Assembly: GCF_905220705.1 (NCBI RefSeq)
Contig: NZ_CAJNAT010000001.1
Coordinates: forward strand, 62,001-126,000
Direction: 5' to 3'
Length of the DNA stretch: 64,000 bases
Origin: Paraburkholderia domus
GTDB taxonomy: Bacteria; Pseudomonadota; Gammaproteobacteria; Burkholderiales; Burkholderiaceae
This document shows positions 44,611 through 54,514 of this stretch, piece after piece; position 1 is the stretch's first letter; every line of letters starts with the position of its first letter. The translations under genes and the position numbers were made by a program. The notes beneath the pieces are model-generated. The model ran no database searches, had not been told where the DNA came from, and saw only the letters and a list, made by a program, of their open reading frames with translations.

Positions 44611-46212
44611 TCAGGCATGCGCCTGCTGTTCCGCCGACGGCGCCGCGCCCTCGCGGTCGCCGAACAGGCCCGCCATCCAGCGGCCGATTTCCTCGGCGTT
44701 AGTCGCCCCCGTGGCACGCACCGGCGAGAGTCTGCCGCCGGCAAGCACGGCGACGCGATCGCAGATGTCGAACAACTCCTCCAGCTCTTCGGAGATCACC
44801 AGAATCGCCACGCCGCGTGCGGACAGGTCGAGCAACTGCTGACGAATGAAAGCCGCCGCGCCGACGTCGACACCCCAGGTCGGCTGCGCGACCACCAACA
44901 CCTTGGGCGCCTGCAAAATCTCGCGGCCCATGATGTATTTCTGCAGATTGCCGCCGGAAAGACTTTGCGCCAGCGCTTCCGAGCCGCCACAGCGGACGTC
45001 GAAGGCTTCGATGCAGCGTTTGGCGAAGGCGCGCATCGCGCCCGCCTTGATCCAGCCGGAGTTCACCATCTGCTGACGATGCGCCGTGAGCAGCGCGTTT
45101 TCCGACAGCGACATCGCCGGCACCGCGCCGCGGCCCAGACGCTCTTCCGGCACAAACCCGAAACCGAGCGCGCGCCGACCGCCCGCCCCCAGCCGCCCTG
45201 CCGCCTTGCCACAGATCGTGACCGCATCGGCACGCGCGCCGCGCTTTTCACCCGAGAGTGCCGACAGCAATTCGGCTTGCCCGTTGCCCGACACCCCCGC
45301 GATGCCGAAGATCTCGCCGGCATGCACGCCGAACGACACGTTATTGAGCGAGGTGCCGAACGGATCGTCGCTTTCCACTGACAACTGCTTCACATCGAGC
45401 AGCACGGCGCCCGGCGTGTGCTCACGGCGCGTGTAATCGGGCAGCGAATGGCCGACCATCAACTGCGCGAGCGAGGCATGCGTCTCTTCTTTCGGCGTCA
45501 CGTGACCGGTCACGCGGCCGCCACGCATCACCGTCGCGGTGTCGCAGAGCTCCTGGATTTCGTCGAGCTTGTGACTGATGTAGAGGATGCTGCAACCTTC
45601 TGCCGCGAGACGCCGCAGCGTCGCGAAGAGCTTGCGAACCGCTTGCGGCGTGAGCACCGAAGTCGGTTCGTCCATGATGAGCAGACGCGGATTCTGGAGC
45701 AGGCAGCGCACAATTTCGACGCGTTGCCGCTCGCCCACCGTCAGGCTATGCACGTGACGTTGCGGGTCGATGTCGAGGCCGTAGGCGGCGGAGACTTCGC
45801 GGATACGCTTCGAAAGCGTCTTCAGATCGAAAGGTTCGTCGAGCGCGAGCGCGATGTTTTCGCCGACCGTGAGCGTCTCGAATAGCGAAAAATGCTGGAA
45901 CACCATGCCGATGCCGAGCTTGCGCGCGGCCGCCGGGTTGGCGATCTCGACCGGCTGGCCTTCCCAGCGGATCTCACCGGCGTCCGGTCGTACCGCGCCG
46001 TAGATGATCTTCATCAGCGTGCTTTTGCCGGCGCCGTTTTCGCCGAGCACGGCATGGATTTCACCCGGCGCGACGATCAACGTGACGTCGTCGTTGGCAC
46101 GTACGGCCGGATATTGTTTGGTGATGCCATGAAGCATCAACCGGGGCGCCGTCTGTTCCGGCCTGCTTGCCGGCTGCGCGGCGGCGCCGTCGCTATAAGA
46201 AGAGTCGCTCAT
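44611..46212 (-). CDS. ABC transporter ATPase, duplicated (ribose/nucleoside type)
   Basis: 533 residues with two ABC domains. The first is complete: Walker A GENGAGKST, signature LTVGERQRVEIVRCL, Walker B LLIMDEPTSVL. The second is degenerate, as usual in this family: GVSGNGQAELL in place of a good Walker A, signature LSGGNLQKYIMGREI, and LVVAQPTWGVD. It energises the purine or nucleoside importer and is the first gene of the four-gene operon. Confidence 0.93.
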   Translation of the reverse strand: MSDSSYSDGAAAQPASRPEQTAPRLMLHGITKQYPAVRANDDVTLIVAPGEIHAVLGENGAGKSTLMKIIYGAVRPDAGEIRWEGQPVEIANPAAARKLGIGMVFQHFSLFETLTVGENIALALDEPFDLKTLSKRIREVSAAYGLDIDPQRHVHSLTVGERQRVEIVRCLLQNPRLLIMDEPTSVLTPQAVRKLFATLRRLAAEGCSILYISHKLDEIQELCDTATVMRGGRVTGHVTPKEETHASLAQLMVGHSLPDYTRREHTPGAVLLDVKQLSVESDDPFGTSLNNVSFGVHAGEIFGIAGVSGNGQAELLSALSGEKRGARADAVTICGKAAGRLGAGGRRALGFGFVPEERLGRGAVPAMSLSENALLTAHRQQMVNSGWIKAGAMRAFAKRCIEAFDVRCGGSEALAQSLSGGNLQKYIMGREILQAPKVLVVAQPTWGVDVGAAAFIRQQLLDLSARGVAILVISEELEELFDICDRVAVLAGGRLSPVRATGATNAEEIGRWMAGLFGDREGAAPSAEQQAHA

Positions 46213-46463
46213 GTGATTCCGTAGTACGTCAGAGACTGCCGGTTACGGCGCGTCCGCCTGCCCTGTCAGCAGGCGATCCGTCACCACAACCGGATGACAA
46301 TACCTAATTCAACTCGGTCAGTCGAGCCGTCAAAATTCCCCGCAAACCCCCGCCGCAGCGTGCTCTGCGGGTATCCCACTCTTGACGTGGCCTTGAGTTC
46401 ATATTAAAAGTCATATACACCCACGCCCGTTCGATCAGCCAGAACATATATTTCGGAGAAGTC

Positions 46464-47396
46464 ATGAGTCAGCAACGCGAGGCGATCGATACGTATCTAT
46501 TACGCGTCTTGCATACCCTGTTGATGGAACGCAGCGTCACGCGCGCGGCCGTCAAACTGAATCAATCGCAACCCGCTATCAGCGCGGCGCTGCGCCGTTT
46601 GCGCGACATCACCGGCGACCCGCTGCTGGTGCGCGGCAAATCCGGCATGGTGCCGACCGAGTACGGCCTGCGCCTGCTCGAGCCGGTGCAAAACGCATTG
46701 CGCGAGATCGAACGCATCAAGTTCCAGCAGCACAACTTCGATCCGGCGACCTCGATCCGTTGCTACCGGATCGGCTGCCCGGACTACCTGAACGTGCTGT
46801 TCGTGCCGACGGTGGTGGAACGCTTTCGTCAGGCCGCGCCGAACGCGACGCTTGAATTTCACTCGCTCGGACCGGCATTCGACTATGAACTCGCGCTCGA
46901 GGACGGCAAGCTCGACATCGTGGTCGGCAACTGGCCGGAACCGCCGGAGCAATTGCACCTGTCGAACCTGTTCGTCGATCAGATCGTCTGCCTGATGAGC
47001 AATGCGCATCCGTTCGCCAAACGCGGCGGGTTGACGCTCGACCAGTACCTGAATGCTCCGCATCTTGCGCCTACTCCTTACTCGGTGGGCCAACGCGGCG
47101 CGATTGACGTGCATCTCGCGCGCGAGCGGTTAAAGCGTCACGTGGTCGTCACGTTGCCGTACTTCAATCTGGCGCCTTACGTGCTGATCAAGTCCGATCT
47201 GATCTTCACGACAACGCGCCTCTTTGCTGACTACTACGCCAAGTTCCTGCCGCTGACCGTGGTACCCGCCCCGCTCGATTTCCCGCCGATGCAGTACTAC
47301 CAGTTGTGGCACGAGCGCGTGCATTACTCTGACGAAGTACGCTGGCTGCGCAGTCTGGTTGCCGAGGCGACCAAGACGTTGATCGATAAGCCATAA
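46464..47396 (+). CDS. LysR-family transcriptional regulator
   Basis: 310 residues with CGGAGA before the ATG. The N-terminal helix-turn-helix reads TRAAVKLNQSQPAISAALRRL (about 25-45); the rest is the periplasmic-binding-like effector domain. It is divergent from the purine ABC operon and convergent with the amidohydrolase gene. The 250-base gap to the transporter operon is its likely target; a purine intermediate such as urate or guanine would be a reasonable effector, but this is inferred from context only. Confidence 0.9.
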   Translation: MSQQREAIDTYLLRVLHTLLMERSVTRAAVKLNQSQPAISAALRRLRDITGDPLLVRGKSGMVPTEYGLRLLEPVQNALREIERIKFQQHNFDPATSIRCYRIGCPDYLNVLFVPTVVERFRQAAPNATLEFHSLGPAFDYELALEDGKLDIVVGNWPEPPEQLHLSNLFVDQIVCLMSNAHPFAKRGGLTLDQYLNAPHLAPTPYSVGQRGAIDVHLARERLKRHVVVTLPYFNLAPYVLIKSDLIFTTTRLFADYYAKFLPLTVVPAPLDFPPMQYYQLWHERVHYSDEVRWLRSLVAEATKTLIDKP

Positions 47397-47478
47397 TTCG
47401 TTGCTCTGCGGTCTATCGGCATCCCGCCTTCGTGGATGCCGGTAGACCTGCTTCTTCTATTGCGCCCTTACTCCGGGC

Positions 47479-48867
47479 TCAGACTGCCGCTTCGTACAGC
47501 GTCTTCGCCAACCGGTTGTGCTGCTCGATGACCGGTCCGAGTTCCAGCGTCGTCAACTGACCATTCTTCACCACCACCTTGCCGCCGATCACGCTATGGC
47601 TCACCTGCGACGGCGCGCAGAACACCAGGGCCGCGACCGGATCGTGCAACGCGCCCGCAAACAGCGGCTGACGCAGATCGAAGGACACGAAATCCGCGGC
47701 CATGCCCGGCGCCAACGCGCCGATGTCGTCGCGATTCAGCACCTTCGCGCCGCCTAGCGTCGCAATCTCCAGCGCTTCACGCGCGGTCATCGCGTCCGGG
47801 CCGAAGCCGACACGCTGCAGCAGCAGCGCCTGACGCACTTCGGCGACCATTTGCGCACCGTCGTTCGACGCCGAACCATCGACGCCCAGGCCCACCGGCA
47901 CCCCCGCAAGGCGCATCCGCTTGACCGGCGCAATACCCGACGCCAGCCGCATGTTCGAACACGGACAATGTGCGACGCCCGTACCCGTGCGGGCGAACAG
48001 TTCGATGCCCGCGTCGTCGAGTTGCACACAGTGCGCATGCCACACGTCGTGACCTACCCAGCCCAGGTCCTCCGCGTACTCCGCTGGCGTCATGCCGAAT
48101 TTCTCACGGCTATACGCGATGTCGTTGACGTTCTCCGCCAGGTGCGTGTGCATCGAGACACCGTAGTGGCGCGCCATCACCGCCGATTCGCGCATCAGGT
48201 CGCGGCTCACCGAGAACGGTGAGCACGGGGCCACCACCACACGCAACATCGCGTAACGCCCTTCGTCGTTGTACGTCTCGATCAGCCGCTGCGTGTCCTT
48301 CAGGATGTCCGCTTCGCGCTCGACCACCGAATCCGGCGGCAAACCACCGTCCTTCTGCCCCACGCTCATGCTGCCGCGCGCTGCGTGAAAACGCATGCCG
48401 ATCCGCTTCGCCGCGACGATGCTGTCGTCGAGGCGGCTGCCGTTCGGGTAGATATACAAGTGGTCGCTCGAGGTCGTACAACCGGACAGCAATAGCTCAG
48501 CCATCGCCGTCAACGTCGAGACTTCGATCATCTCCGGTGTGAGGTTCGCCCACACCTTATAGAGGTTGGTCAGCCAGCCGAACAGCTCGGCGTTCTGCGC
48601 GGCCGGAATCGCGCGCGTCAGGCTCTGATACATATGGTGGTGAGTGTTCACCAGCCCTGGAATCACCAGGTGGCCGCGCATGTCCAACACTTCGTCGGCC
48701 GTTTGCGGCAATTCCGCCGTCGGTCCGACCGCGACGATGCGGTTGTCCTCGATATACATGCCGCCGTCGCGCAGTTCGCGCCGGGCGCCGTCCATCGTGA
48801 CCAGCACGTCCGCGTGCTTCACCAACATCGTCTTTTTCGGCTTGATAGCCGCCTGCTCCATCGTCAT
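47479..48867 (-). CDS. 8-oxoguanine/guanine deaminase-like amidohydrolase
   Basis: 462 residues from the ATG at 48867 (GGAGAAACG upstream; a second Met follows two codons later). Metal site of the amidohydrolase superfamily: HTHHH-type NTHHHMYQSLTRAIP, later HTHLAEN, and GLGVDGSASND. The NTHHHMYQ start and HLAEN pattern fit the 8-oxoguanine deaminase / hydroxyatrazine-type group, which deaminates purines or triazines; a guanine-to-xanthine or 8-oxoguanine-to-urate step would feed the genes next door. Exact substrate not provable by eye. The signature differs from classical GuaD. Confidence 0.87.
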   Translation of the reverse strand: MTMEQAAIKPKKTMLVKHADVLVTMDGARRELRDGGMYIEDNRIVAVGPTAELPQTADEVLDMRGHLVIPGLVNTHHHMYQSLTRAIPAAQNAELFGWLTNLYKVWANLTPEMIEVSTLTAMAELLLSGCTTSSDHLYIYPNGSRLDDSIVAAKRIGMRFHAARGSMSVGQKDGGLPPDSVVEREADILKDTQRLIETYNDEGRYAMLRVVVAPCSPFSVSRDLMRESAVMARHYGVSMHTHLAENVNDIAYSREKFGMTPAEYAEDLGWVGHDVWHAHCVQLDDAGIELFARTGTGVAHCPCSNMRLASGIAPVKRMRLAGVPVGLGVDGSASNDGAQMVAEVRQALLLQRVGFGPDAMTAREALEIATLGGAKVLNRDDIGALAPGMAADFVSFDLRQPLFAGALHDPVAALVFCAPSQVSHSVIGGKVVVKNGQLTTLELGPVIEQHNRLAKTLYEAAV

Positions 48868-49394
48868 TCGTTTCTCCGCTTTATTGCTTCCGTGCAAAGC
48901 CGTTCGAACGCGATGTGACGGCACGCAAACCGTGCCGCCGCGTCCCGTCGAACGCCGTTGGCCCGGTTACCCAGCGTGCTTCCGCCGTCTTCGGGGTGTG
49001 CCGCGCTTCGCTACTGTTTGCTGCGGCGCACAGGTGTAACCTTCGACGGCCAAAATAATGCTGACAACTCGCGCCAGTGCGATACCCAACCTCACGCTGC
49101 CGATATAGTGGGCCCATTTTGGCGCCGGTACGATCCGCGTGTACGATTAAATGCACGGCAATAGTCGACGAATCGGCACGATACGGCTTTCAACAGGCTG
49201 TCTGTCATGCGCCAGGTATTATCTTTCCTATCTCGCGCGCGCTGAAGGGAACATCCTTTTTACAATGGCTGCCACGGCGCTCGCTTCAATTCGCCGACGG
49301 GTATGTAGCCACTGACGTGGAGCCTCGATCCGCCGCAACGTATTCTGGATCGGGCCGCCGCCGAAACCTCGCATCCACATAAGGAAAATTGCGA
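48868..49394. other. Divergent control region of the urate genes
   Basis: About 530 bases between the amidohydrolase and uraH genes, read in opposite directions. I see no gene. It is the natural place for purine-responsive promoters. I could not pick a convincing operator. Confidence 0.4.
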
Positions 49395-49748
49395 ATGGGA
49401 AAGCTCACTACCCATGTGCTCGACACCGCGAACGGCCGTCCTGGCGCGGGCATCAAGGTCGAACTCTTTGCGCTCTCCGGCGACACTCGCCGCGCGCTTA
49501 AAACCACCACCACCAATGACGACGGCCGCTGCGACCAGCCGCTGCTCGAAGGCGACGCATTGGTCCCGGGCGAATACGAACTTGTGTTCGGCGCCGGCGA
49601 CTACTTCGCCTCGATCGGCACGAAGGTGCCGGAGCCGCGGTTTGTCGATCGCGTCGTGTTGCGCTTCGGCGTGGCCGATGCCGGCGCGCACTATCACGTG
49701 CCGCTGCTGGTGTCGCCGTGGTCGTACAGCACTTATCGAGGCAGTTAA
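49395..49748 (+). CDS. uraH: 5-hydroxyisourate hydrolase (transthyretin-related)
   Basis: 117 residues; AAGGAAA precedes the ATG at 49395. The start LTTHVLDTANGRPGAGIKVE, the mid part GRCDQPLL, and the closing PLLVSPWSYSTYRGS are the family hallmarks, with the C-terminal YRGS tetrapeptide that defines the enzyme against true transthyretin. It opens the ring of 5-hydroxyisourate made by PuuD, giving OHCU for UraD. It is short and soluble with no signal peptide. Confidence 0.96.
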   Translation: MGKLTTHVLDTANGRPGAGIKVELFALSGDTRRALKTTTTNDDGRCDQPLLEGDALVPGEYELVFGAGDYFASIGTKVPEPRFVDRVVLRFGVADAGAHYHVPLLVSPWSYSTYRGS

Positions 49749-50109
49749 GTGGGCAACTGAGCTCACAGAGCGTTTTTCGATAGGCGTTGGAGGAGGACGA
49801 GGTTGAAGTCGCGTTGTATTTCCGAGCGCGCCCGATTGCACTGTGCGGATCCTTGGAGACACCCGCGAAGCGCAATCGAACGCGAGCGACTCGACCTGAC
49901 GTTCCAATAAAAAACGGCGCGTGCGAACTGAGCGCACCGCGTCTTTCGCCCCGACGGGGCGGAGCCCCAAAAGAAGTCCCCTTGGGGGACACCCCGCACA
50001 CTGTGCAGCGACGCAATGCATGCCGACGCCCCGTCAGCCGGGTCACCGAAGGCGCAATCAAGGCACAAGCGTCGCTGCGCGTGCAACGAATCAGAAGTGG
50101 AGGAGTTTC
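49749..50109. other. Spacer between uraH and puuD with GC-rich hairpins
   Basis: About 360 bases without a gene. Near 49955-49995 two foldbacks occur: GGGGCGGAGCCCC and GTCCCCTTGGGGGAC. The second resembles the hairpin at 16273-16282 downstream of mrcA, so it may belong to a dispersed GC-rich repeat. They may separate puuD expression from uraH. Confidence 0.5.
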
Positions 50110-51303
50110 ATGGAAGGCTTTATCACAGACTGGCTGAACCTGGCATTGCGCTGGTTTCACGTCATCGTCGCCATCGCCTGGATCGGCGAATCGTTCTATT
50201 TCGTCGCGCTCGACAACAGCCTGAAACCGCCTACGGACCCGAACCAGCGCAAGCGCGGCGTGTTCGGCGAACTGTGGCACGTGCACGGCGGCGGCTTCTA
50301 CAACATGCAGAAGTACACCGTCGCGCCGCCGGAAATGCCGGACGACCTGCACTGGTCCAAGTGGCCCTCGTACACCACGTGGCTGTCGGGCGCGAGCCTC
50401 TTCACCGTGCTGTATCTGATGTCGCCGTCCACGTACCTGATCGACAAGAACGTACTCGACATGGGCCCGGTGGTCGCAGTTGCTTCGGCCCTCGGCTTCC
50501 TCGCCGCGGGCTGGATCGTCTATGACTCGCTGTGCCGCCTCCTCGGCAACAAGGACAAGGTGCTCGGCATCTGCGTCGGCGTTTATGTGGTGATCGCGGC
50601 GTACCTGGCGTGCCATATCTTTGCGGGCCGCGCGGCTTACCTGATCATGGGCGCGATGCTGGCGACGATCATGTCGGCGAACGTGTTCTTCGTGATCATC
50701 CCGGGCCAGCGCAAGATGGTTGCCGCGATGCTCAAGGGCGAAACGCCGAACCCGATCTACGGCAAGCGCGGCAAGCAACGTTCGGTGCACAACACGTACT
50801 TCACGCTGCCGGTGGTGTTCGCGATGCTGTCGAACCACTACGCGATGACGTACACGAATCAGTACAACTGGGTCGTGCTCCTGATGATCATGCTGGCCGG
50901 CGCGCTGATTCGCCAGTTCTTCGTGATGCGTCACCGTGGCCAGGTGCTGTGGTATCTGCCGCTGGTGGGTATCGTGCTGATGTTCGCCGCCCTTTTCTCG
51001 ACAATGCCCAAGCCGATCGTGCCGCAAGCGCAGGCCGCGAACGTGCCGAAGGTCACGGTGGCTGAAATTGCGCCGGTGTTGCAACAGCGCTGCGCTGCGT
51101 GCCACTCCGCGCATCCGACGCTGATGGGCAGCGCCCCGGCTGGCGTGTTGCTGGATACCCCGGACGAGATCTCGCAGAATGCACAGCGGATCTATCAGCA
51201 GGCAGTGACGTTGAAGGCGATGCCGCTGGGCAACGTCACGCACATGACCGACGACGAGCGGATGAAGATCGCCGCATGGTTCGAAGGCGGTGCAGTGAAG
51301 TAA
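50110..51303 (+). CDS. puuD: Membrane urate oxidase with C-terminal cytochrome c domain
   Basis: 397 residues with GGAGGAG before the ATG. About eight membrane helices make up the DUF989 part (RWFHVIVAIAWIGESFYFVA, WHVHGGGFYN, VFAMLSNHYAMTY, with several conserved His). The last 90 or so residues are a periplasmic cytochrome c domain with heme motif CAACH. Proteins of this type oxidise urate to 5-hydroxyisourate and pass electrons to the respiratory chain rather than to oxygen directly. It stands where soluble urate oxidase or HpxO would be found in other pathways. A terminator follows. Confidence 0.95.
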   Translation: MEGFITDWLNLALRWFHVIVAIAWIGESFYFVALDNSLKPPTDPNQRKRGVFGELWHVHGGGFYNMQKYTVAPPEMPDDLHWSKWPSYTTWLSGASLFTVLYLMSPSTYLIDKNVLDMGPVVAVASALGFLAAGWIVYDSLCRLLGNKDKVLGICVGVYVVIAAYLACHIFAGRAAYLIMGAMLATIMSANVFFVIIPGQRKMVAAMLKGETPNPIYGKRGKQRSVHNTYFTLPVVFAMLSNHYAMTYTNQYNWVVLLMIMLAGALIRQFFVMRHRGQVLWYLPLVGIVLMFAALFSTMPKPIVPQAQAANVPKVTVAEIAPVLQQRCAACHSAHPTLMGSAPAGVLLDTPDEISQNAQRIYQQAVTLKAMPLGNVTHMTDDERMKIAAWFEGGAVK

Positions 51304-51345
51304 TGAACTGGCCGGGCGTGTTGCCCGGCTGGGCAAAACAGCATG

Positions 51346-51383
51346 AAGCGGGCTTTTCGCGTGAGCGGGAAGCCCGCTTTTTT
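51346..51383 (+). terminator. Terminator of puuD
   Basis: AAGCGGGCTT and AAGCCCGCTT pair perfectly around a 14-base loop and are followed by a run of six T. Confidence 0.9.
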
Positions 51384-51428
51384 GTTGGCCAGTCGGTTAG
51401 GCTTGCTTGTCAGCAATGACAATTTAAT

Positions 51429-51564
51429 TTGTAGCCCAAGAGACACAAATTGGACGAAAGTCGATGAAATGCAGCCTGACAGGCACAAAATCATAAAAAC
51501 GTTTTGTGCCTTATGGGCTACAAGATAGCCTTAAACTCGCCAAGTTGACACCTAGGGGCTACAA
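51429..51564. promoter_or_regulatory. Operator repeats of the hipB-like gene
   Basis: TTGTAGCCCA at 51429-51438 faces TGGGCTACAA at 51514-51523, and GGGGCTACAA recurs at 51555-51564 directly before the ATG of the antitoxin gene. Inside lies a second inverted repeat: GGCACAAAA at 51482-51490 and TTTTGTGCC at 51502-51510. Nested palindromes immediately upstream are what a self-regulating HipB-type antitoxin binds. Confidence 0.8.
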
Positions 51565-51831
51565 ATGACCAATCTCGCTGACGTATCGGACATGCTGAAG
51601 GCCGTTCGGCGCGAAAGCCACCGGTCGCAAGAGGAATTGGCCCTCCGCGCGGGCGTGGCTCGCACCACTGTCGCGCGTATGGAAACGCTAGCCAAAAACG
51701 ATATGAGCGTGTCCGTGCTCGTGCGTCTGCTCGAAGCGGCCGGCTACGACCTCAAGTTCGTCGCGCACGGCCACGGGCGCACGCTCGAAGACATCCTGGC
51801 TGAACAACGCATGCCGGACGCGGACTCATGA
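51565..51831 (+). CDS. HipB-like antitoxin (XRE-family HTH)
   Basis: 88 residues with a Cro/C1-type helix-turn-helix (RSQEELALRAGVARTTVARM, about 20-42) and a short C-terminal tail. It sits directly before a broken hipA-like reading frame and behind matching operator repeats, so it is best read as the antitoxin of a hipBA pair whose toxin is gone. Its stop overlaps the first codon of the hipA remnant (ATGA), the normal hipBA arrangement. It may still repress its own promoter. Confidence 0.88.
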   Translation: MTNLADVSDMLKAVRRESHRSQEELALRAGVARTTVARMETLAKNDMSVSVLVRLLEAAGYDLKFVAHGHGRTLEDILAEQRMPDADS

Positions 51832-52284
51832 GGCTCGACGTTCAGGTACTGGGCAAGCACGTCGCCACGCTGTTTCGCGAGCGCGACGACTACGTCCTCA
51901 AATACGATCGCGACACAACGGCGACCGATCGACGGCCGTAAAACCTGAGCGGCCGGCAAAACGCTCGAGCGCTTTTTCAACACCCGCACGGGGATCGCAC
52001 CACGGCAATACGCGCAGATGGTCGAAGCGTTGTGCGATTCGGCGGTCGCCGTCGGCCGCGAGTTAATTGAAGCGGCGCGCAACGAACCGCGGTGGCACAA
52101 CGTCGCGAAACACATGCTCCATGCCTGGGACGACGGCATGGCGTCGCTTCGATCGCCGAAGAAAAGCCTGCAATTCAAAGGACTCAAACCGGCAATCGAA
52201 GCCGCGGGGTTTTCAGCGCCGGAGCCTGCGGAACGTGCGCGCGAGGTGATCGGGCACTCACCGCTCTTAGGCAAGCGTAGCTGA
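51828..52284 (+). pseudogene. HipA-like kinase remnant (internally deleted)
   Basis: The N-terminal end survives as RLDVQVLGKHVATLFRERDD (HipA couple-hipB domain) but stops at 51941 after 37 codons. A second piece in another frame begins near 51949 (GKTLERFFNTRTGIAPRQYA) and runs to 52284; its helical pattern (CDSAVAVGRELIEAARN) looks like the C-terminal end of a HipA-type kinase. The kinase core is missing, so some 250-300 codons appear lost. The remnant cannot encode an active HipA. The assignment of the second piece to HipA is less certain than that of the first. Confidence 0.72.
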
Positions 52285-52325
52285 AAGATCAGTTGGCCCC
52301 CGCCCTCGTCTTACGTAAAAGCAAA

Positions 52326-52355
52326 AAAGCCCACAGCATGTGAACTGTGGGCTTT
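52326..52355. terminator. Bidirectional terminator between hipA remnant and allA
   Basis: AAAGCCCACAG and CTGTGGGCTTT pair perfectly with an 8-base loop, between convergent genes. A-rich and T-rich flanks allow termination from both sides. Confidence 0.88.
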
Positions 52356-52398
52356 CTTACAACCAACCTGCTCAAACTACTACGTTAAAGCAACGACC

Positions 52399-52911
52399 TC
52401 AAACGGTCACCGCGCTCAACGCATCTTCAGTGAGCCAAAGGGACTCGGCCAGATCCTGCTCGTTCAGGTTGAGTCCATCGCCGCCACGATCGACGACGAT
52501 AAAGTCGCTCACGTCGCCCAATGCGATCAGCGGATGGTGCCAGACACCCTTCGCATAGTTCACACCTTGCCAGCCGCTCGTCACGAACGCACGAATCTGC
52601 TTCGGGTCCAGCTCGCCGGCCGGCGCCACGACCACCAGATACGGCTTGTCGTTCAGCGGCATGAAGGCCTGGCTGCCGAGCGGATGACGTTCGAGCATCT
52701 TCACCTCGAACGGCAACGTGCGCGGCTGCCCACGAAACAGGTTCACCAGCGTACGACCGCTCTCGTCGGTCACATCCACTTTCGCGAGATCGTGAAAGCG
52801 GATCGTGGTGCCGAGGTTGATCGGGATCTGCTTCGCGCCCTCGAGTTCGACCACGTCGCCGAATGCGGCGAACGCTTCCTTCGTCAACGGTTCGATGAGC
52901 AGCGTTTTCAT
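52399..52911 (-). CDS. allA: Ureidoglycolate lyase
   Basis: 170 residues from the ATG at 52911, which overlaps the stop of the allantoicase gene (ATGA). Family landmarks are [14 protein letters not shown] at the start and the metal/substrate loop [11 protein letters not shown]. It splits ureidoglycolate into glyoxylate and urea, the last step of this route. Translational coupling with allantoicase matches the order of reactions. A longer in-frame start at 53133 runs inside the allantoicase gene and is not credible. Confidence 0.95.
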   Translation of the reverse strand: MKTLLIEPLTKEAFAAFGDVVELEGAKQIPINLGTTIRFHDLAKVDVTDESGRTLVNLFRGQPRTLPFEVKMLERHPLGSQAFMPLNDKPYLVVVAPAGELDPKQIRAFVTSGWQGVNYAKGVWHHPLIALGDVSDFIVVDRGGDGLNLNEQDLAESLWLTEDALSAVTV

Positions 52912-53921
52912 GATGCGAGCGTGCCCCACAGACGCAGACGCGACACGCCGCCGTCCGGAATGATGTTGAAGCGCACGTGCGTGACCGGACCCAATGCAGC
53001 GATTTCGCTTTCGAAATAGTGCTGGTTGTCCATCTTCAGCTTCTGTTCGCCCAGCAGCACCGGCCAGAACATGGCTTGCGTGATCAGCGAGCTGTCCGTG
53101 CCGCCCGTGACGTATGCAGCCTGGATCGAGCAACGGTCCGGATAGTTGCCCTTGAAGTGAGCCGTATCGACTTCGATCTTCCTGATCACGCCCGGTTGCG
53201 CCAGCGCGACGATCGCCCAGTCATTGCCCGGTTCACGACGACGGCGCGTTTCCCAGCCGTCACCCATGTTCACGCCACGGCCCGGCATCAGAATCGTCGA
53301 CGCTGCGCCGAAGTGCTGGTTGTTCGCCGCGACCAGATATGCGCCGTTTTCCATCGCGGCCAGATCGAACTGCTCGGTGCGGCTTGCGCCCGCCCAGTCG
53401 ACTTGCGGCTGGCCATACACACGCAGACGCGCAATACCGCCGTCCGGGTAGATGTTCACGCGCAAGTGCGTGTAAGCGTTCGCGTCGCTGACTTCGTGAT
53501 AGTGGTGGCTGTTGCCTTGCAGCGTGGTCGACGGGACGATTTCGGTCCATTGAGTCGACTGGTTCGGCACGCCGTCCACCACGCGCGCAGCTTCAACCGA
53601 AGCCGCCGGCGGGAAGTTGCCCGTGAAGTGACTGGTGTCGAGGTCGAGACCCTTGATCACGCCCGGACGTGCCAGCTTGACGACGCACCAGTCGTAGCCG
53701 GTGGCGCGCTTGCGGCGCGTTTCCCAGCCGTCCATCCACTTGCCGTTGTCGTCGTACTTGCCCGGAATGAAGACGGCCGGCTCCGGATTCAGCATGCGTT
53801 CCTTCGGTGCGAAGAAATCGTCGCTGGTCTCGAGCGCCTGTGCGCCCAGACGCGGGTCCGCAAGGTTCACATAGCGACGCGTGAATTCCGGTGCGTTGGG
53901 GTCGAGAATCGGGAGTGCCAT
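52908..53921 (-). CDS. alc: Allantoicase
   Basis: 337 residues made of two repeats of the allantoicase beta fold; each carries a similar block, [20 protein letters not shown] and [20 protein letters not shown], about 150 residues apart, followed by [12 protein letters not shown] and [12 protein letters not shown]. It hydrolyses allantoate to ureidoglycolate and urea in the cytoplasm. Upstream, uraD and puuE are read in the same direction, so this is the third enzyme gene of a puuE-uraD-alc-allA operon. Confidence 0.96.
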   Translation of the reverse strand: MALPILDPNAPEFTRRYVNLADPRLGAQALETSDDFFAPKERMLNPEPAVFIPGKYDDNGKWMDGWETRRKRATGYDWCVVKLARPGVIKGLDLDTSHFTGNFPPAASVEAARVVDGVPNQSTQWTEIVPSTTLQGNSHHYHEVSDANAYTHLRVNIYPDGGIARLRVYGQPQVDWAGASRTEQFDLAAMENGAYLVAANNQHFGAASTILMPGRGVNMGDGWETRRRREPGNDWAIVALAQPGVIRKIEVDTAHFKGNYPDRCSIQAAYVTGGTDSSLITQAMFWPVLLGEQKLKMDNQHYFESEIAALGPVTHVRFNIIPDGGVSRLRLWGTLAS

Positions 53922-53992
53922 CTTTGTCTTCCTTAATGTTTGTTAGTGCTGAAAAAACGTTTCTCTTCGAGGTCCGCGACGCTTAGCCAAGC

Positions 53993-54514
53993 TTACGCGT
54001 CGATCAGGTCGTCGAGCCGGAAACGTGCGATGCGGTAGATCTGATCGAGGCTGGCACGCAATTCGTCGGCGCGGCTGTTGTTCACGCGCGCCTCGAAGTT
54101 CGCGATGATGCCGTGGCGGTCGTAACCGCGCACCGCGAGGATGAACGGAAAGCCGAACTTCTCGCGATAGGCGCTGTTCAACGCCACCAGCTTGTCGAAT
54201 TCTTCCTGCGTGCACCGGGCGAGACCCGCGCCGCTCTGCTCACGCGTCGATTCGGCCGTCAACTCGCCACGCACCGCAGCCTTGCCGGCTAGCTCCGGGT
54301 GGGCGTTGATCAATGCCAGTTGCTTCTCTTCGCCGGCAGTCTCGACGATGTTCGACATCTTGCTATGCAGTTCGTCGATGCTGGCAAACGGCCGTTGCTG
54401 CGCGGCGATTTCCGCGACCCACGGCGAGTGCTCAAAAATGCCCGACAACGCTGCGACGAACGCGTCGGTCGAGGTGCTGTTGAGTTGGTCCAGAGTGTAT
54501 TGCATCGCCTTCAT
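53993..54514 (-). CDS. uraD: OHCU decarboxylase
   Basis: 173 residues from the ATG at 54514, overlapping the end of puuE (TGATG). Landmarks are GIFEHSPWVAEIA, the active-site INAHPELAGKAA (His) and KFGFPFILAVRGYDR. It decarboxylates 2-oxo-4-hydroxy-4-carboxy-5-ureidoimidazoline made by UraH and yields S-allantoin. The coupling to puuE allows direct hand-over to allantoinase. Confidence 0.96.
   Translation of the reverse strand: MKAMQYTLDQLNSTSTDAFVAALSGIFEHSPWVAEIAAQQRPFASIDELHSKMSNIVETAGEEKQLALINAHPELAGKAAVRGELTAESTREQSGAGLARCTQEEFDKLVALNSAYREKFGFPFILAVRGYDRHGIIANFEARVNNSRADELRASLDQIYRIARFRLDDLIDA

Noticed and set aside
49498..51336. Open frame of 612 codons on the minus strand
   Set aside because: It spans uraH, the spacer and puuD in antisense; both plus-strand genes have clear motifs.
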